Of a DNA stretch of 64,000 bases, positions 1 through 9,519 are shown one piece after another (position 1 is the first letter of the stretch; each line of letters begins with the position of its first letter). The translations under genes were made by a program, and so were the position numbers. Location: positions 233,049-297,048 of the forward strand of contig MNCI01002227.1 in NCBI GenBank assembly GCA_015680685.1, given 5' to 3'. This stretch comes from Gnetum montanum. Its lineage: Eukaryota > Streptophyta > Gnetopsida > Gnetales > Gnetaceae. The notes below the pieces were generated by a model. The model saw only the letters and a list, made by a program, of their open reading frames with translations. It did no database searches and had not been told where the DNA came from.

Positions 1-226
1 AATTTTTTAGAAGTGTCCAACTTCTCCCAATTGATGTTTTTAGATTAAAGGTTGGAAGTTGGCGACGCTCATACTCCAATGTATCTATGCTTTCGTTGTG
101 GTTGCCTATTGTTCCCCTAGTTAGTTCCATGCATATTGGTGGGTTTCTCTCTTGATTAGCTATCAACCACTAGGTGTTCTCTTGTTGTGTGGTTGCTACA
201 TATAGGTACCTTTGTATATGAGTTTC

Positions 227-760
227 CTAGGCACACCGGTTGCATACAGGAAATGCTGAGCATCCCTCCATGTCATCACCCTTTGTATCATTGTATGTGA
301 TGCATGGAACTTTCTTCTTCTCAATCTTTCCATAAATTTTTTTCTTAGATATTTCCAAGGAAAGATTGCAAATTCCTAGGCATGCGTTTATGGTACTGAG
401 CCATGCCCTCCCCATTATAATTGGGAAGTCCCCTTTATTATTGTTGACTTCTATCACTAGGAAATCAGCTGGGTATGACCAACCACACATAGTGGTAACA
501 ATGTCCTCCACAAGTCCCAAGGGGACAGTGATGGACTGGTTAGCCAGCTCTAATTGAATATTGCTCTTCTTAAGTGGAGGCAGGTTCCAAGCTTTATACA
601 TTTCTTACGATATTAAGTTGACTCCAGAACCTGAGTCAAGAAGAGCCTTACATGGTTCATTCCCAATGACTTGGAGGTAGATTAAGGGACTTCTAGGGTC
701 AGAGAGTTTCCTGGGAAGGTGGACCACCTCTATCTAGTCACTGACGGTATGTGTTAACAT
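227..760 (-). pseudogene. pol: Retropepsin-like protease domain of E1
   Basis: The minus strand encodes a retroviral-type aspartic protease. LLDSGSGVNLIS carries the catalytic DSG (about 618-655), and the C-terminal block has FPIIMGRAWLST, the usual ILG-type motif near the flap-distal end. One stop codon follows VNLIS; downstream 124 codons are open from Met at 601. Of the Athila copies here whose PR start is visible, this is the only one that keeps DSG: E3 has NSG and E4 has DLG. The enzyme would cut Gag-Pol. The reading frame continues toward position 1. Confidence 0.8.
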
Positions 761-959
761 AACCGTATGCATTGAGCTTTGTTGTTGGTTTGAAGGGAGC
801 TCCGAAGCCTTACTTGATGGAGGAGTGGTCATAGAGTCAACTGCTTATGGTTGTGAGAGCTTGTTTGGACTGTTGGTTCTAAAGAAAGGTCTTCTCTTTG
901 GATGGTTGTTAGAACTAGCAATGGGTTGAAGGTTTATAGCTCTCATAGCATTACGTTGC

Positions 960-3288
960 TACGGTTGAGTGGGGAGTTCCCCTTGCATCGTTGGAGTGGA
1001 TGGTAGTGGAACTATCGGTGTAAGAGATGTGGATGGTTTTAGAGGATGGTATGCATGTGGAGTGTCTCTTCCAGGAGAGGGAGTCCTAAAATACTCCCAA
1101 ACTTGATAGTGATGTTGTGGGGTTATGTGACCCATAGAGTCACTTGGAGAAACCGGCTGCTGCATGTAATAGCCATACGAGTCTGGTTGTTGGTAAGGGT
1201 ATTGTTTCCTTGGCGGTGGCATCCCCCATGACTATGGGTATTTCCATTGCTGGTGTTGCTTCATAAGTTGTGGCAGAGTTCCACTTGGATAATATATTAA
1301 TGGTTGGTGGAACTGCCTTGGGTTACCTTGGGGATAAGGTAACCTTCAGGGTGCTTGTCGTTTGTTAAGTATTAGGTTGAGTGCATACACCCCACACTCT
1401 TGCAGATATGAGATTATTGGGCAACATCCCTTAGGATGGTCATATTAGAAGATCTCACATCCACCATCATTGTCTATATCAAAGTCCACAACCTCATCGG
1501 TGATAGTCATTTTTCCCTTACATTAGTTATGTGCATGGTCTAAGTCTCGTCTCTTTTTCTTATTATGGTCACTACTTCACTCCTTAGACTCCTCTACGAT
1601 TTTTAAAACGGTTTCAAATCTACTATCTAAGGAGTCCCACATTTGATCTACCTTAGCTGACACTTCAGTTGTTAAATTTTGAAGCAGCAAGGTTTTTCTT
1701 TTCATCAACTCCTCGAGTGGTGACTTATCCTCCTCCTCGCAGAATCTCACTCCCCTCTTTCAGAGGGAAGGATCGTGGTTATACTCTTTCATGCTTTCTC
1801 TTTTCCGTAGCTCTCCTTCTTCCTTAGCTACTTGCTCCAACAATCTATGAACCTCATGGAACCTAAGTTCAAATAATCTCCCTTGGGCATATGTCCCCTT
1901 GGTTTCATGTCTTAGCACATCTATGAGATGGCATAGTTCACCCCGTTGTGCGTAACCATGGCCCAGGCAATTATGTAGTAATGCATAATATCGGCCCATG
2001 GAAGCATCCAAGGATTCGTGAGTTCCCTGCTTCCATCCTTGGATCTATTTTTATAAGGGGGGGGCTTGGGAGTATGTTTGATATTTATCATTAAATAGTT
2101 CTAGCATCGTACTCCACATCCTAATGGTTTCCGGTTCTAAGGACCGGTACCAGCTTTCTACTTCTTTTATGAGTGTCCTTGGGAATAACTTTAATTTTTG
2201 CCACTTGTTCTCAATATTCTACAAGGCGCAGGCATCATGAAATGCCTGTAAGTGATTCTGCAGATCAGTGTTGTACCCTCCTTCAAATCGTGGGATATTA
2301 TTCATGTCTAGTCTCTTGATCCGGCTATCTTTTTGGTGCCTTGTAGGTATTCTAATGGCCTTTGTAATGTTTAACATGCTTCGGGTTGCAAGTAGGGGTT
2401 CATCATGGTCTTCTCTCCATGGCGTCTATGATGTCTACGTGGTTCCCTACTTTCCCTTATTTCATGCCTTGATTCTCTCAAATGTCCTCGTCCTCGCTCT
2501 CGACTCTCTCGTTGAGGGTTCTTATTATGCTTACCTTTATCCTCATGGTTGGGCTCTTTGTGACTATGTCCGGATGTGGAAGGAGAGGGTGAATGATGCA
2601 ATGAAGGGGAAGAGGAAGGAGAACCATCACCATGACAATCTTTCCTACCTTTCCTTCAGTGATCTCGACCCCAATTGTGATGACGATCAGAATGCTCGCC
2701 CTTATCTTGTGTTTGTGTTCCCTCATTGAACACTTGGTGTTTGTGGGCATCAGAACCAGGGTTGTGTATCGTGGAGCAAAGGTTCTGATACACCAACTCC
2801 TCACTATCGTTAGGAGGGGGAACATCATTTTGTGGAGAACCTATTAAGATAGGTTCACCACCATTAATTTCTCTTATGACGAGCGAAGGATTATGGGATC
2901 CTTTACCCTTCAATGATGTGTGGTAACTCTCCTGCCGCACGTCCTATTGACATTGCGCCACTGTGGGATGGTAATCCCTTGTGTCGTAATCACATGCAAC
3001 ATATTCAGCGTATAGCTGCGTCATGTCTATCTGTGCAAGAGAATGAAGGATCATGTTAGGGATTGCTCGATTTGGGGGTAACACTATGTTATCTTGTAGG
3101 TCTCTCTAACGTAGTTGTTCATCTTGGTGGAGGATAAAGGTAAAATTAGGTACATACTCATCGTGATGAGTATATACTACCCGATACTATTGAGGAACTG
3201 GCGGTTCTTGGTTGTGTATGTTGTGTTGCCGACTGTCTTTTGTGTGATCCCTAGGTGGTGAAGTGCTTTTATGAGAAGAAGAAGACAT
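960..3288 (-). pseudogene. gag: Decayed gag of E1
   Basis: The start codon at 3288 opens a run of Ser codons, as in E3 (15871). The order is a short N-terminal segment, a His/Arg/Ser-rich stretch (about 2370-2740), a capsid region (about 1750-2300, with the conserved GxYAQGRLxELR-type block near 1880), a zinc-knuckle-like segment near 1430-1470, and a Pro/Gln/Tyr-rich tail (959-1222). Several stops and frameshifts break it, so it is a pseudogene. Gag would package element RNA in cytoplasmic particles. Its neighbours are the PBS upstream and protease downstream. Confidence 0.8.
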
Positions 3289-3414
3289 TGTTATCTTGTC
3301 GGTGTGCTATTGACCGTTGTTTAAATTTTCTTCTGATTAACCCTAAGGGTTCATTTAAGCTTCCCAACGATGTGGATGATCTCCTATGTTCTACTTAGTG
3401 CACAAACAACTTAG

Positions 3415-3432
3415 TCCTCGGCAACAGTGCTA
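3415..3432 (-). other. Primer-binding site of E1 (tRNA-Asp type)
   Basis: One base inside the LTR the minus strand reads TAGCACTGTTGCCGAGGA. This resembles TGGCGCCGTTGCCGGGGA, the complement of the plant tRNA-Asp 3' end used by Athila elements, with four mismatches. E2, E3 and E4 have related sites at the same position. Confidence 0.7.
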
Positions 3433-3433
3433 A

Positions 3434-4260
3434 TGATGAGTGGCGAGATACCCCTACACTCAACCATACAAATACGAGCGTTACACGCGCGATCCGGTCG
3501 AACTCCATAGATAGACTAGTTGTGGTGTCTAGATAGTTAGGCTTAGGTCATAGTTCACTATCTTCCCACCTGGACTAGTATTATCTTTGTCACGTATGGT
3601 TTAGTCCAGAGTGAGGTGTATGATGTGTTTCTAATATAATGCTACTCTTGAAGGCAATGGAAAATAAGATTAACTAAGCTAGGAGGAAAGGGTGAGAGAA
3701 TCTAAACTAGCCTAAGTGCAATGATAATCCATTCCTTGATTATCCATATAGATCTTGGACTTCGTGCATGACTACCGTTGGGATTACTAAGTGCAGATCC
3801 TAGGTATGCTACTGGGTTATCAAGTAGTCACACTTAAATGCTCGTAATCAAGTCATACTCATTCCACGTTCTAACATGAGTTTAAGGGTGAGATATATTA
3901 ACTAAGAAAGTAATAAATAAAAATTAATTAAATGATTAAACTAAGTGAATGCTACAATGATGAAGTAATCTTGATCTTTATTTCCGATCATGTGCGTGTC
4001 CAAGTACGTCACACTCAAATAAGGATGCCATACAATTACAATCACCACACTGCGAGCATACATTGGGAAAAATTCTAACTCTGGAATGGAAAAACTGCAA
4101 GAGTCTAACTAAGGGTCTAAAAACTAGATGCCTAAACTCATCTGTCTACCTCTTATTTATAGATGAGGAGATAGGTCGTGATATCGCGTACGCGATATCA
4201 CGATTAGGGATGCGATATCGCGTACGTGATATCGCGGTCGTCCCAAATGATGACTCATCA
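3434..4260 (-). repeat. 5' LTR of E1 (827 bp)
   Basis: On the plus strand it starts TGATGAG and ends CTCATCA, so it has 7-bp inverted ends containing the usual TG..CA. The same ends recur on the other Athila-type LTRs here. The U3 is short: palindromes at 4177-4235 and a minus-strand TATA box at 4152-4162 lie within about 110 bp of the element start, leaving some 700 bp of R/U5. It is adjoined on its left by a primer-binding site, which makes it the 5' LTR. The right flank begins AAGCA; the matching target duplication lies outside the window. Confidence 0.9.
4152..4235 (-). promoter_or_regulatory. E1 U3 promoter: TATA box plus palindrome cluster
   Basis: Read on the minus strand, a TATA box CTATAAATAAG (4152-4162) follows two large palindromes. 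The first, 4177-4202, is a perfect 26-bp palindrome built from two GATATC blocks around CGCGTACGCG. The second, 4212-4235, is a 24-bp palindrome with one mismatched pair. They end about 15 bp before the TATA box. Enhancer or silencer function is inference; sequence and position are direct observation. Confidence 0.75.
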
Positions 4261-5330
4261 AAGCACATCAGCCCCATAGGGCTTACAAATGGAGAAAATA
4301 AAGATCAAGGAGTGAATGTACTTAAATTATAGATTCCTTGCTTTGACGCTCTTAACAAATACAATACAAATCAATCAAATGATTAAGAATTGAAGTACAA
4401 AGAATTTCACTTAATGGATACAATGATGGGAATATTTGTGTGAACAATCCTATCTTTTTCCATAAAGATATTATCTCTTTTATAGTCTTTTTCATTGTCA
4501 AATGATCATTGACATTTGTACAATTACTAGTTGGAACATCTAAAACAAGCTTGAGATGTCTAGCTAAGATTCTAGAACTTGCATGTGGGATGTCTCACTG
4601 AAATTCGATTGTCTCACATGAGATGTCTTGATTGGGAGATCTCAGCTACACTTGGGACATTTGTTGTTTTTCTAGGATTTCTAGCTTGAAACTGAGATTT
4701 GCAACTAGGACATCTATTGTTCTTTTGGGACATCTTGGCAGACACTAGGAAACCTTCTTTTGACCTCTAGATGTCTTTCATCCTCTCAAATTTCTCTAAA
4801 TTATTGCATTCTTTGTTGAGACTTTGTTACTCTAATTTGATAGCTTATGCCCTTGTCATAGTCTTAAATTACTCTTTTCTTGGTCCTATAAGATCATACA
4901 CAAACACTATCCAAAGTCTCCATTTTCCAATATTTTCACATACTAAAAGGTCAACACTAATGACCCATCCAATGCTTGATACTCGGTAACTCAAAACTCT
5001 AACACAAGGGATTAGTGCATAGGCACCAGATTAAAAGATAGTCCACAGTATTTAAAAATATGAAAATATAAAAAATGTAAAATAATACAAAAGTACTACC
5101 ACATGGAGAAAGTATTAATAGTAATAGAACCAAAAGAAACAAAAGGTAAAATAAATTTTATAATATATTAAAATTAAAAGGTCAATAAAAAGGACATAGC
5201 TAGGTACATAGCTTGTAAAGCATAGTCAATATAATAAAGGGGCAACAAGAATAGACATAGACTAGCAAAACAGATATCAAAGGTTCATGCCACAAATAAA
5301 CCAAGGGATAAGAAGTGTCTAGAGCAAGGA
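4261..5330 (-). repeat. LTR-like block with AGATGTCT motif array
   Basis: No gene is recognisable. A minus-strand TATA-like box (CTATAAAAGAG, 4475-4485) is preceded at 4545-4775 by at least seven copies of AGATGTCT or its complement AGACATCT, often preceded by GG or GA. The same word is clustered in the chromovirus LTR at 46494-47273. The block is therefore probably a decayed LTR of minus orientation, but I could not fix both ends. E1 inserted next to it. Sequence at 5010-5330 is AT-rich and unassigned. Confidence 0.4.
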
Positions 5331-6240
5331 TATTACATAGATAATGTTATATCCATTATGTCCTTAATATATTTCAAAACATACATAGGTACATTATAGT
5401 GGTTCTATCTAGGTTCTTACATGAAACATGATAAATAAGAAGTTGCAAACTCAAGATCTAATCTTGTGTGATAGAAAAATCTAAGGGCTTCAATTATACT
5501 TCTATATTTTGTTGCATCAACAAGATTTGTATTATCCTTATGATCAAGTTTTAGGTTATGAGAGAGAGGAGTTTTGATGGGTTTTTCTTTGTTAATTTTG
5601 TATTTTTTCAGCATGAAGGTAACATAATTAGTTTTATTAATTTCAATTCCCTCCTTATCTTGATCAACTTATATTTCAAGAAAATATTGCAATTCCCTCA
5701 AGTCATACATCTTAAATTCACTCTTAATGTCATATTTAAATTTTTCTATTAACTTGTTATTTGTGGCTAGGAAAATAAATTTTTCTATATAAAGAGAGAT
5801 GATGATAAAGTCCTTATTATCATTTCTATAGTATAAGAATGGTTTGAATGTACAAGATGAACATCCTCTTTTTTCAGCAAGTAATTATTGATTTTATAGA
5901 ACCATGTCCTTAAAGGTTGGTTTAATCCATACAAGGATTTATTTAGTTTGCATATTTTATCTTCATTTCCTTTGATGACATATCCTTCAAGTTGATAAAG
6001 ATATACCTTCTTATTTATGTTTTATTAAGAAATGTTGAGTTTGCATCCATTTGATGGATTTTCAAATTATGTTGAGTATCTATGGAGAGAATAAGTTTTG
6101 TTATTTCAAACCTTACTAATGAAGCAAATAATCTCCTCATAATCAATGTGTTTCTTTTGTTTAATGCCAATGGCCACAAGTCTTTCTTTATGTTTGATGA
6201 TTTCTTCTTTTTCATTGAATTTGATTTTGTACAACCACTT
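5330..6240 (-). pseudogene. pol: Copia reverse transcriptase and start of RNase H, relic
   Basis: The N-terminal RT part (6015-6215) has FEITKLILSIDTQHNLKIHQMDANSTFLN, recognisable here by the segment LKIHQMDANSTFLN, the copia WKIHQxDVKxAFLNG motif. The C-terminal part (5417-5614) has TPLSHNLKL, VDATKYRSIIEALRF and ATSYLSCFM, matching TPM / VDxxxYRSLIGSLxY / AVSxLSRFM. A VLKYIK block follows near 5360. The YVDD region around 5800 is destroyed. The RNase H active site is missing. Confidence 0.75.
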
Positions 6241-6644
6241 ACAATCTATTTTTTTCTTTTTGTTTATCTAGTAGTTGCCAAGTTTGATTTTTCATGATTT
6301 CTTTATATTTTTTGTTCATGGATTTTCTCTATTTTTAATTTTTAGAGCTTCTTTCATATTTTTCAGTTCTTAGATAAGAGTTAAGTATGACATATTAGTG
6401 ATAGAACTTGATATTTTAGTTCTTCTCTCATAGTTTGTATCTAGCATTCGAGTTTAAGGGTGGTCTCTTTGAAGCCTTAGCTTTGGGTTGATTTGGTTCT
6501 TCTTTTTATGATTATCTTGTAATTTTGTTATTCCAAATTTATCTTCTAGGAAGACTACATCCCTTAATTAGTATTACTTAAGTTCTATTGGATCATATCA
6601 TTTATAAGATGATGTCTTAGAATCATATCCAAGAAATATGCAAT

Positions 6645-7380
6645 TTATTCCTTTATCATCAAGCTTTTTTGAGGTGTTTTTTTTTTAATGTTTTGACATA
6701 GTAATAACAACCAAAAATATTCATCTGAGTGAGATTGGGGATTTTTTGTCAATAGTTCATATGAAGATTTATCTTTATTTTTGCTATTGATGATTCTATT
6801 TATGATATATGTGTCCATGGTTATGGCCATACTCCAATACCCATTAAGAAGGATTGCATTTTTGAGAAGGCATCTCATCATGTCTTAGAGACTTCTATTT
6901 ATCCTTTTAGCTATACCATTTGATTATGGACTATATTCACATGTGTTTTAATGGAAGATACCTTGCTTAATACAAAATTCTTTGAAGTTTTTGTTTATGA
7001 ACTATTTCCCTTTATTAGTTCTTATGATTTTAATGGAGTGATTCATAATGTTTTGCATTAGATTGTAGTACTCTTGAAGTTTTTAAAATGCACAATCCTT
7101 TTTTTTTTCAAATTGTAAGTCTAGGTGTATTTGATGAAATTATCTATAATTACCATGACGTAGTTGGATCCTTCAATAGATGTAGTTGGCATGGGACCTA
7201 CCAAGTCAAGATGGATGAGTTCAAGAGATGATTTATTTCATTCCATGGAAGTTTATGTGATGAGTTAGAATGCCTTTGATATTCAAGCCAAATACCTTTT
7301 CTAATTCTATCATATTCTCAATGTTAGAGGAGGAATTATGTCTAGGTCTCTTATGCTCATAGTTTGAATTCTTCTTCTAA
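6645..7380 (-). pseudogene. pol: Copia integrase relic
   Basis: The core begins near 7230 with LIHLDLVGPM, matching the copia HxDxxGPM motif that holds the first catalytic Asp. It continues through a segment resembling YVMVIIDNFxKYTW. The C-terminal part (6645-6881) has an NRIINSK / SYELLTKNP series equivalent to the copia LNRxPTKxxxxxTPYE block, then a VFGC-like position. Stops break the frame between these blocks. Confidence 0.7.
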
Positions 7381-7499
7381 TCTTGAGACTAATGTGTGTT
7401 TATTTTTTAGGCTTTTTTTTTTCAATTTTTAATGTTGCTTCTTGTATTGTTGATTTTCATGTATTTTTGGTTTCATGTTGGTGATTGTTCTTCCTAGAA

Positions 7500-7880
7500 G
7501 ATCAAAATATTCATAGTTAAAATAGTAAATCTTGTTGCTCAAAGCTTTGATGCTAATTAATTTTTCTTTGTTAGGTTTGGTTATGAGAGACATGTCATTT
7601 GTAAAGCTTACATTAATGTCTTTACTAGAGATTTGACCAATTGAAAGAAGAAGATTATAAAGGCTAAGAACATAGTAGACTTGGTTGATGATAATGATCT
7701 TGTTATTTGGAAGTGTGACAATGCATTCTCTTAGTCTCTCAATTTTTAGATAGTTTTCATTTCCAATTTTTATGTCTCCAGGTGAGCTAGGTTTATACCT
7801 AAGAAGGTGTCATTTATAAGGTGACATATGATTTGATCACTCACTATCTATTATTTTATGAGTCATTTCTAATGTTCATG
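7500..7880 (-). pseudogene. pol: Copia protease relic
   Basis: The minus strand encodes a recognisable copia protease. An IIDS segment stands where WLIDSGA is expected, followed by NHMS, and then blocks resembling VYYVLSLYNLLLSIGQ, the usual VxxVPxLxxNLLSVGQL. The catalytic D is visible, but the Gly after DS is lost at a stop. Gag lies upstream, integrase downstream. Confidence 0.65.
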
Positions 7881-7989
7881 ATGTAGTTTAAGATTATTTT
7901 ATTACCTTTCTTAGATCCTTCCTTACTACTAAAGATGCCATCTTGTCTAATTTTTTATTTTTTCTTCTTTTCCTATAGTTGAAAGACTT

Positions 7990-8940
7990 CAAATATGATT
8001 CTAGTTTAGCATGCTTTAATTGTGTGTCCTCTTCTTTTACAAAATTTTTTAAATGAAGCTATTGTGTTGCTGTTATAATTTATCTAACTATTATTTCACC
8101 ATTGTCTTGATTGATCCCTTTCTTTGAAAGTGTAAAAGCCTCTTTAGTTTTTTTAAGTTTCATTATCTTCATTTGATGATGGGCCTTTGTTGCTAAATTG
8201 ATTAGATCTTCCTCTACCTCTATATTTGCATCCTCTACCACATTGATTAGATAGGTATGCTTAGTTATGTTAGTATTCTTCCTTATTTTCATGGTTTAAA
8301 GAGTTTTTATTTATGGGACCATTTCATTAACACTCTTCATGCTCACATCTCTTGAAATTACAATGTTCTCCATGGTATTTTCAAATCTAGGGTATGTAGA
8401 GAGGACTCGGATAATTTTCTATACTTTTAAAGGTTAGAATACCCAGAGTCATACTCATCTATTCTTTTGATGCTAATTTACAGTCTAAAGAAGAAAGCTT
8501 CTATGTCTTCATCTAGTCAAATCTCCAAATAATTAAAATCTTATTTGTATGACAACTATTGAATTTATCTATTTTCATGACTTCCCTTATACTCTAATTA
8601 GAGAAAGTCCCACATATTTTTGACACATTGATGTAATATGAGTCTTGATGAGGTAATTTTTGATACATTATTGAGAATGATGGTGGTTATCAAATTGTTT
8701 TCCCTCTTTTTATTCTTATATTCTCTTATTGAGTTTTGTTGAGATTTTCAAGATCATGGATGGTAATGAAGCCTATGTTAATGATATCCCACAAGTCATT
8801 AATTTCAAGGAATCCTTATATAAGTTTGGTCTAGAGATTAAAATCTTGAGATCCACTAAAAATTATGGAGTATTTGGGAACATCTTTTTTAATCATCTTA
8901 CTTGAAGATAATATACTTTAGCTTTCATACTAATCTTATG
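7990..8940 (-). pseudogene. gag: Copia gag relic
   Basis: The minus strand shows a UBN2/copia-type gag. A segment near 8740-8870 resembles the family signature ending LWDII, and a Lys-rich 70-codon open stretch lies at 8080-8292. A damaged zinc knuckle near 7995-8050 reads FCKRRGHTIKAC, with the first Cys of CX2CX4HX4C lost. Multiple stops prevent translation. Confidence 0.65.
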
Positions 8941-8984
8941 AAAATTTTGAAATAATTTTATGTTAAACTAGATTTTTTTTATGA

Positions 8985-9470
8985 CAACTTGACCATGAAT
9001 CATGGTATGTAGCACTACGAGTTGTGGTATCATAGTAAAATCCATGGTAATGATAAAAATAGAGAAATATTTTTTCTAAGGATTCCACAACCTTACCATG
9101 AGTCATGATAAGTTTTCCATGACTTTAGCACAAATTTCGATAAATTTATCTTTGCTAAAATTTTCCACAAATAAACCATGAGTTGTGGTAACTACATCAT
9201 GATTCATGGTGAATTTTTCTTATCTAAAATTTCAATCATGAGATGACCAGGAGTTATAGTTGATTCTTCTATACAACCATGAGGCGACCATAAGTCGTGG
9301 TTGACAACCATGAGTTAATCACAAGTCATTGTGAAGTTGTAATATTTTACCATGAGTGAACCACATGTTATGGTCTGAGTAAAAGAGATGTCTACAATAC
9401 CATGAGTCATGATGAGCTCATGATCTAAAACTTGTGATACTCTAATTGGACCATGATTCATGGTGAAAAT
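8985..9470. repeat. Dispersed palindrome array ACCATGANTCATGGT
   Basis: About ten diverged copies of a 15-bp inverted-repeat word (ACCATGA-T/G-TCATGGT and halves such as ACCATGAG, GTCATGGT, CATGAGTTGTGGT) are scattered over some 480 bp, at about 8995, 9102, 9177, 9207, 9278, 9308, 9349, 9400 and 9452. Spacing is irregular, so this is not a satellite. It lies just upstream of the copia gag on the minus strand, and may be a U3 or leader regulatory array; that role is inference. Confidence 0.55.
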
Positions 9471-9519
9471 GAATTTTAACAACATTCTAGAATTTACTTG
9501 ATGGAATTTCATGGACTTT

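Larger units (their letters stand above)
1..4260 (-). mobile_element. Athila-like Ty3/gypsy LTR retrotransposon E1, 5' part
   Basis: E1 reads from right to left: 5' LTR, primer-binding site, gag, then protease, and it is cut by the window start. Gag and PR resemble those of E3 and E4 closely, and E4 shows Athila-type RT and integrase, so E1 belongs to the same superfamily. Its LTR is closest to those of E3 and of the solo LTR at 60016, all three sharing the same U3 palindromes. Whether it carries RT and integrase cannot be seen. At its left edge it follows the E3 protease tail up to the point where E3 has lost RT to IN. Gag is interrupted by stops, but the protease keeps its catalytic DSG. 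Confidence 0.88.
5330..8940 (-). mobile_element. Decayed Ty1/copia element, coding region
   Basis: Going down the minus strand the domain order is gag, zinc knuckle, protease, integrase, RT, start of RNase H. Integrase before RT is diagnostic of Ty1/copia. All domains are riddled with stops and frameshifts, so this is an old copy. No confident LTR pair was found: the blocks at 4.3-5.0 kb and 9.5-10 kb do not resemble each other. Confidence 0.82.

Noticed and set aside
366-557. Plus-strand ORF opposite the E1 protease
   Set aside because: It is a shadow of the protease frame on the other strand; the protein has no domain.
2268-2847. Hydrophobic-looking plus-strand ORFs
   Set aside because: They are antisense to the His/Arg/Ser-rich part of E1 gag; the hydrophobic character is the complement of that composition.
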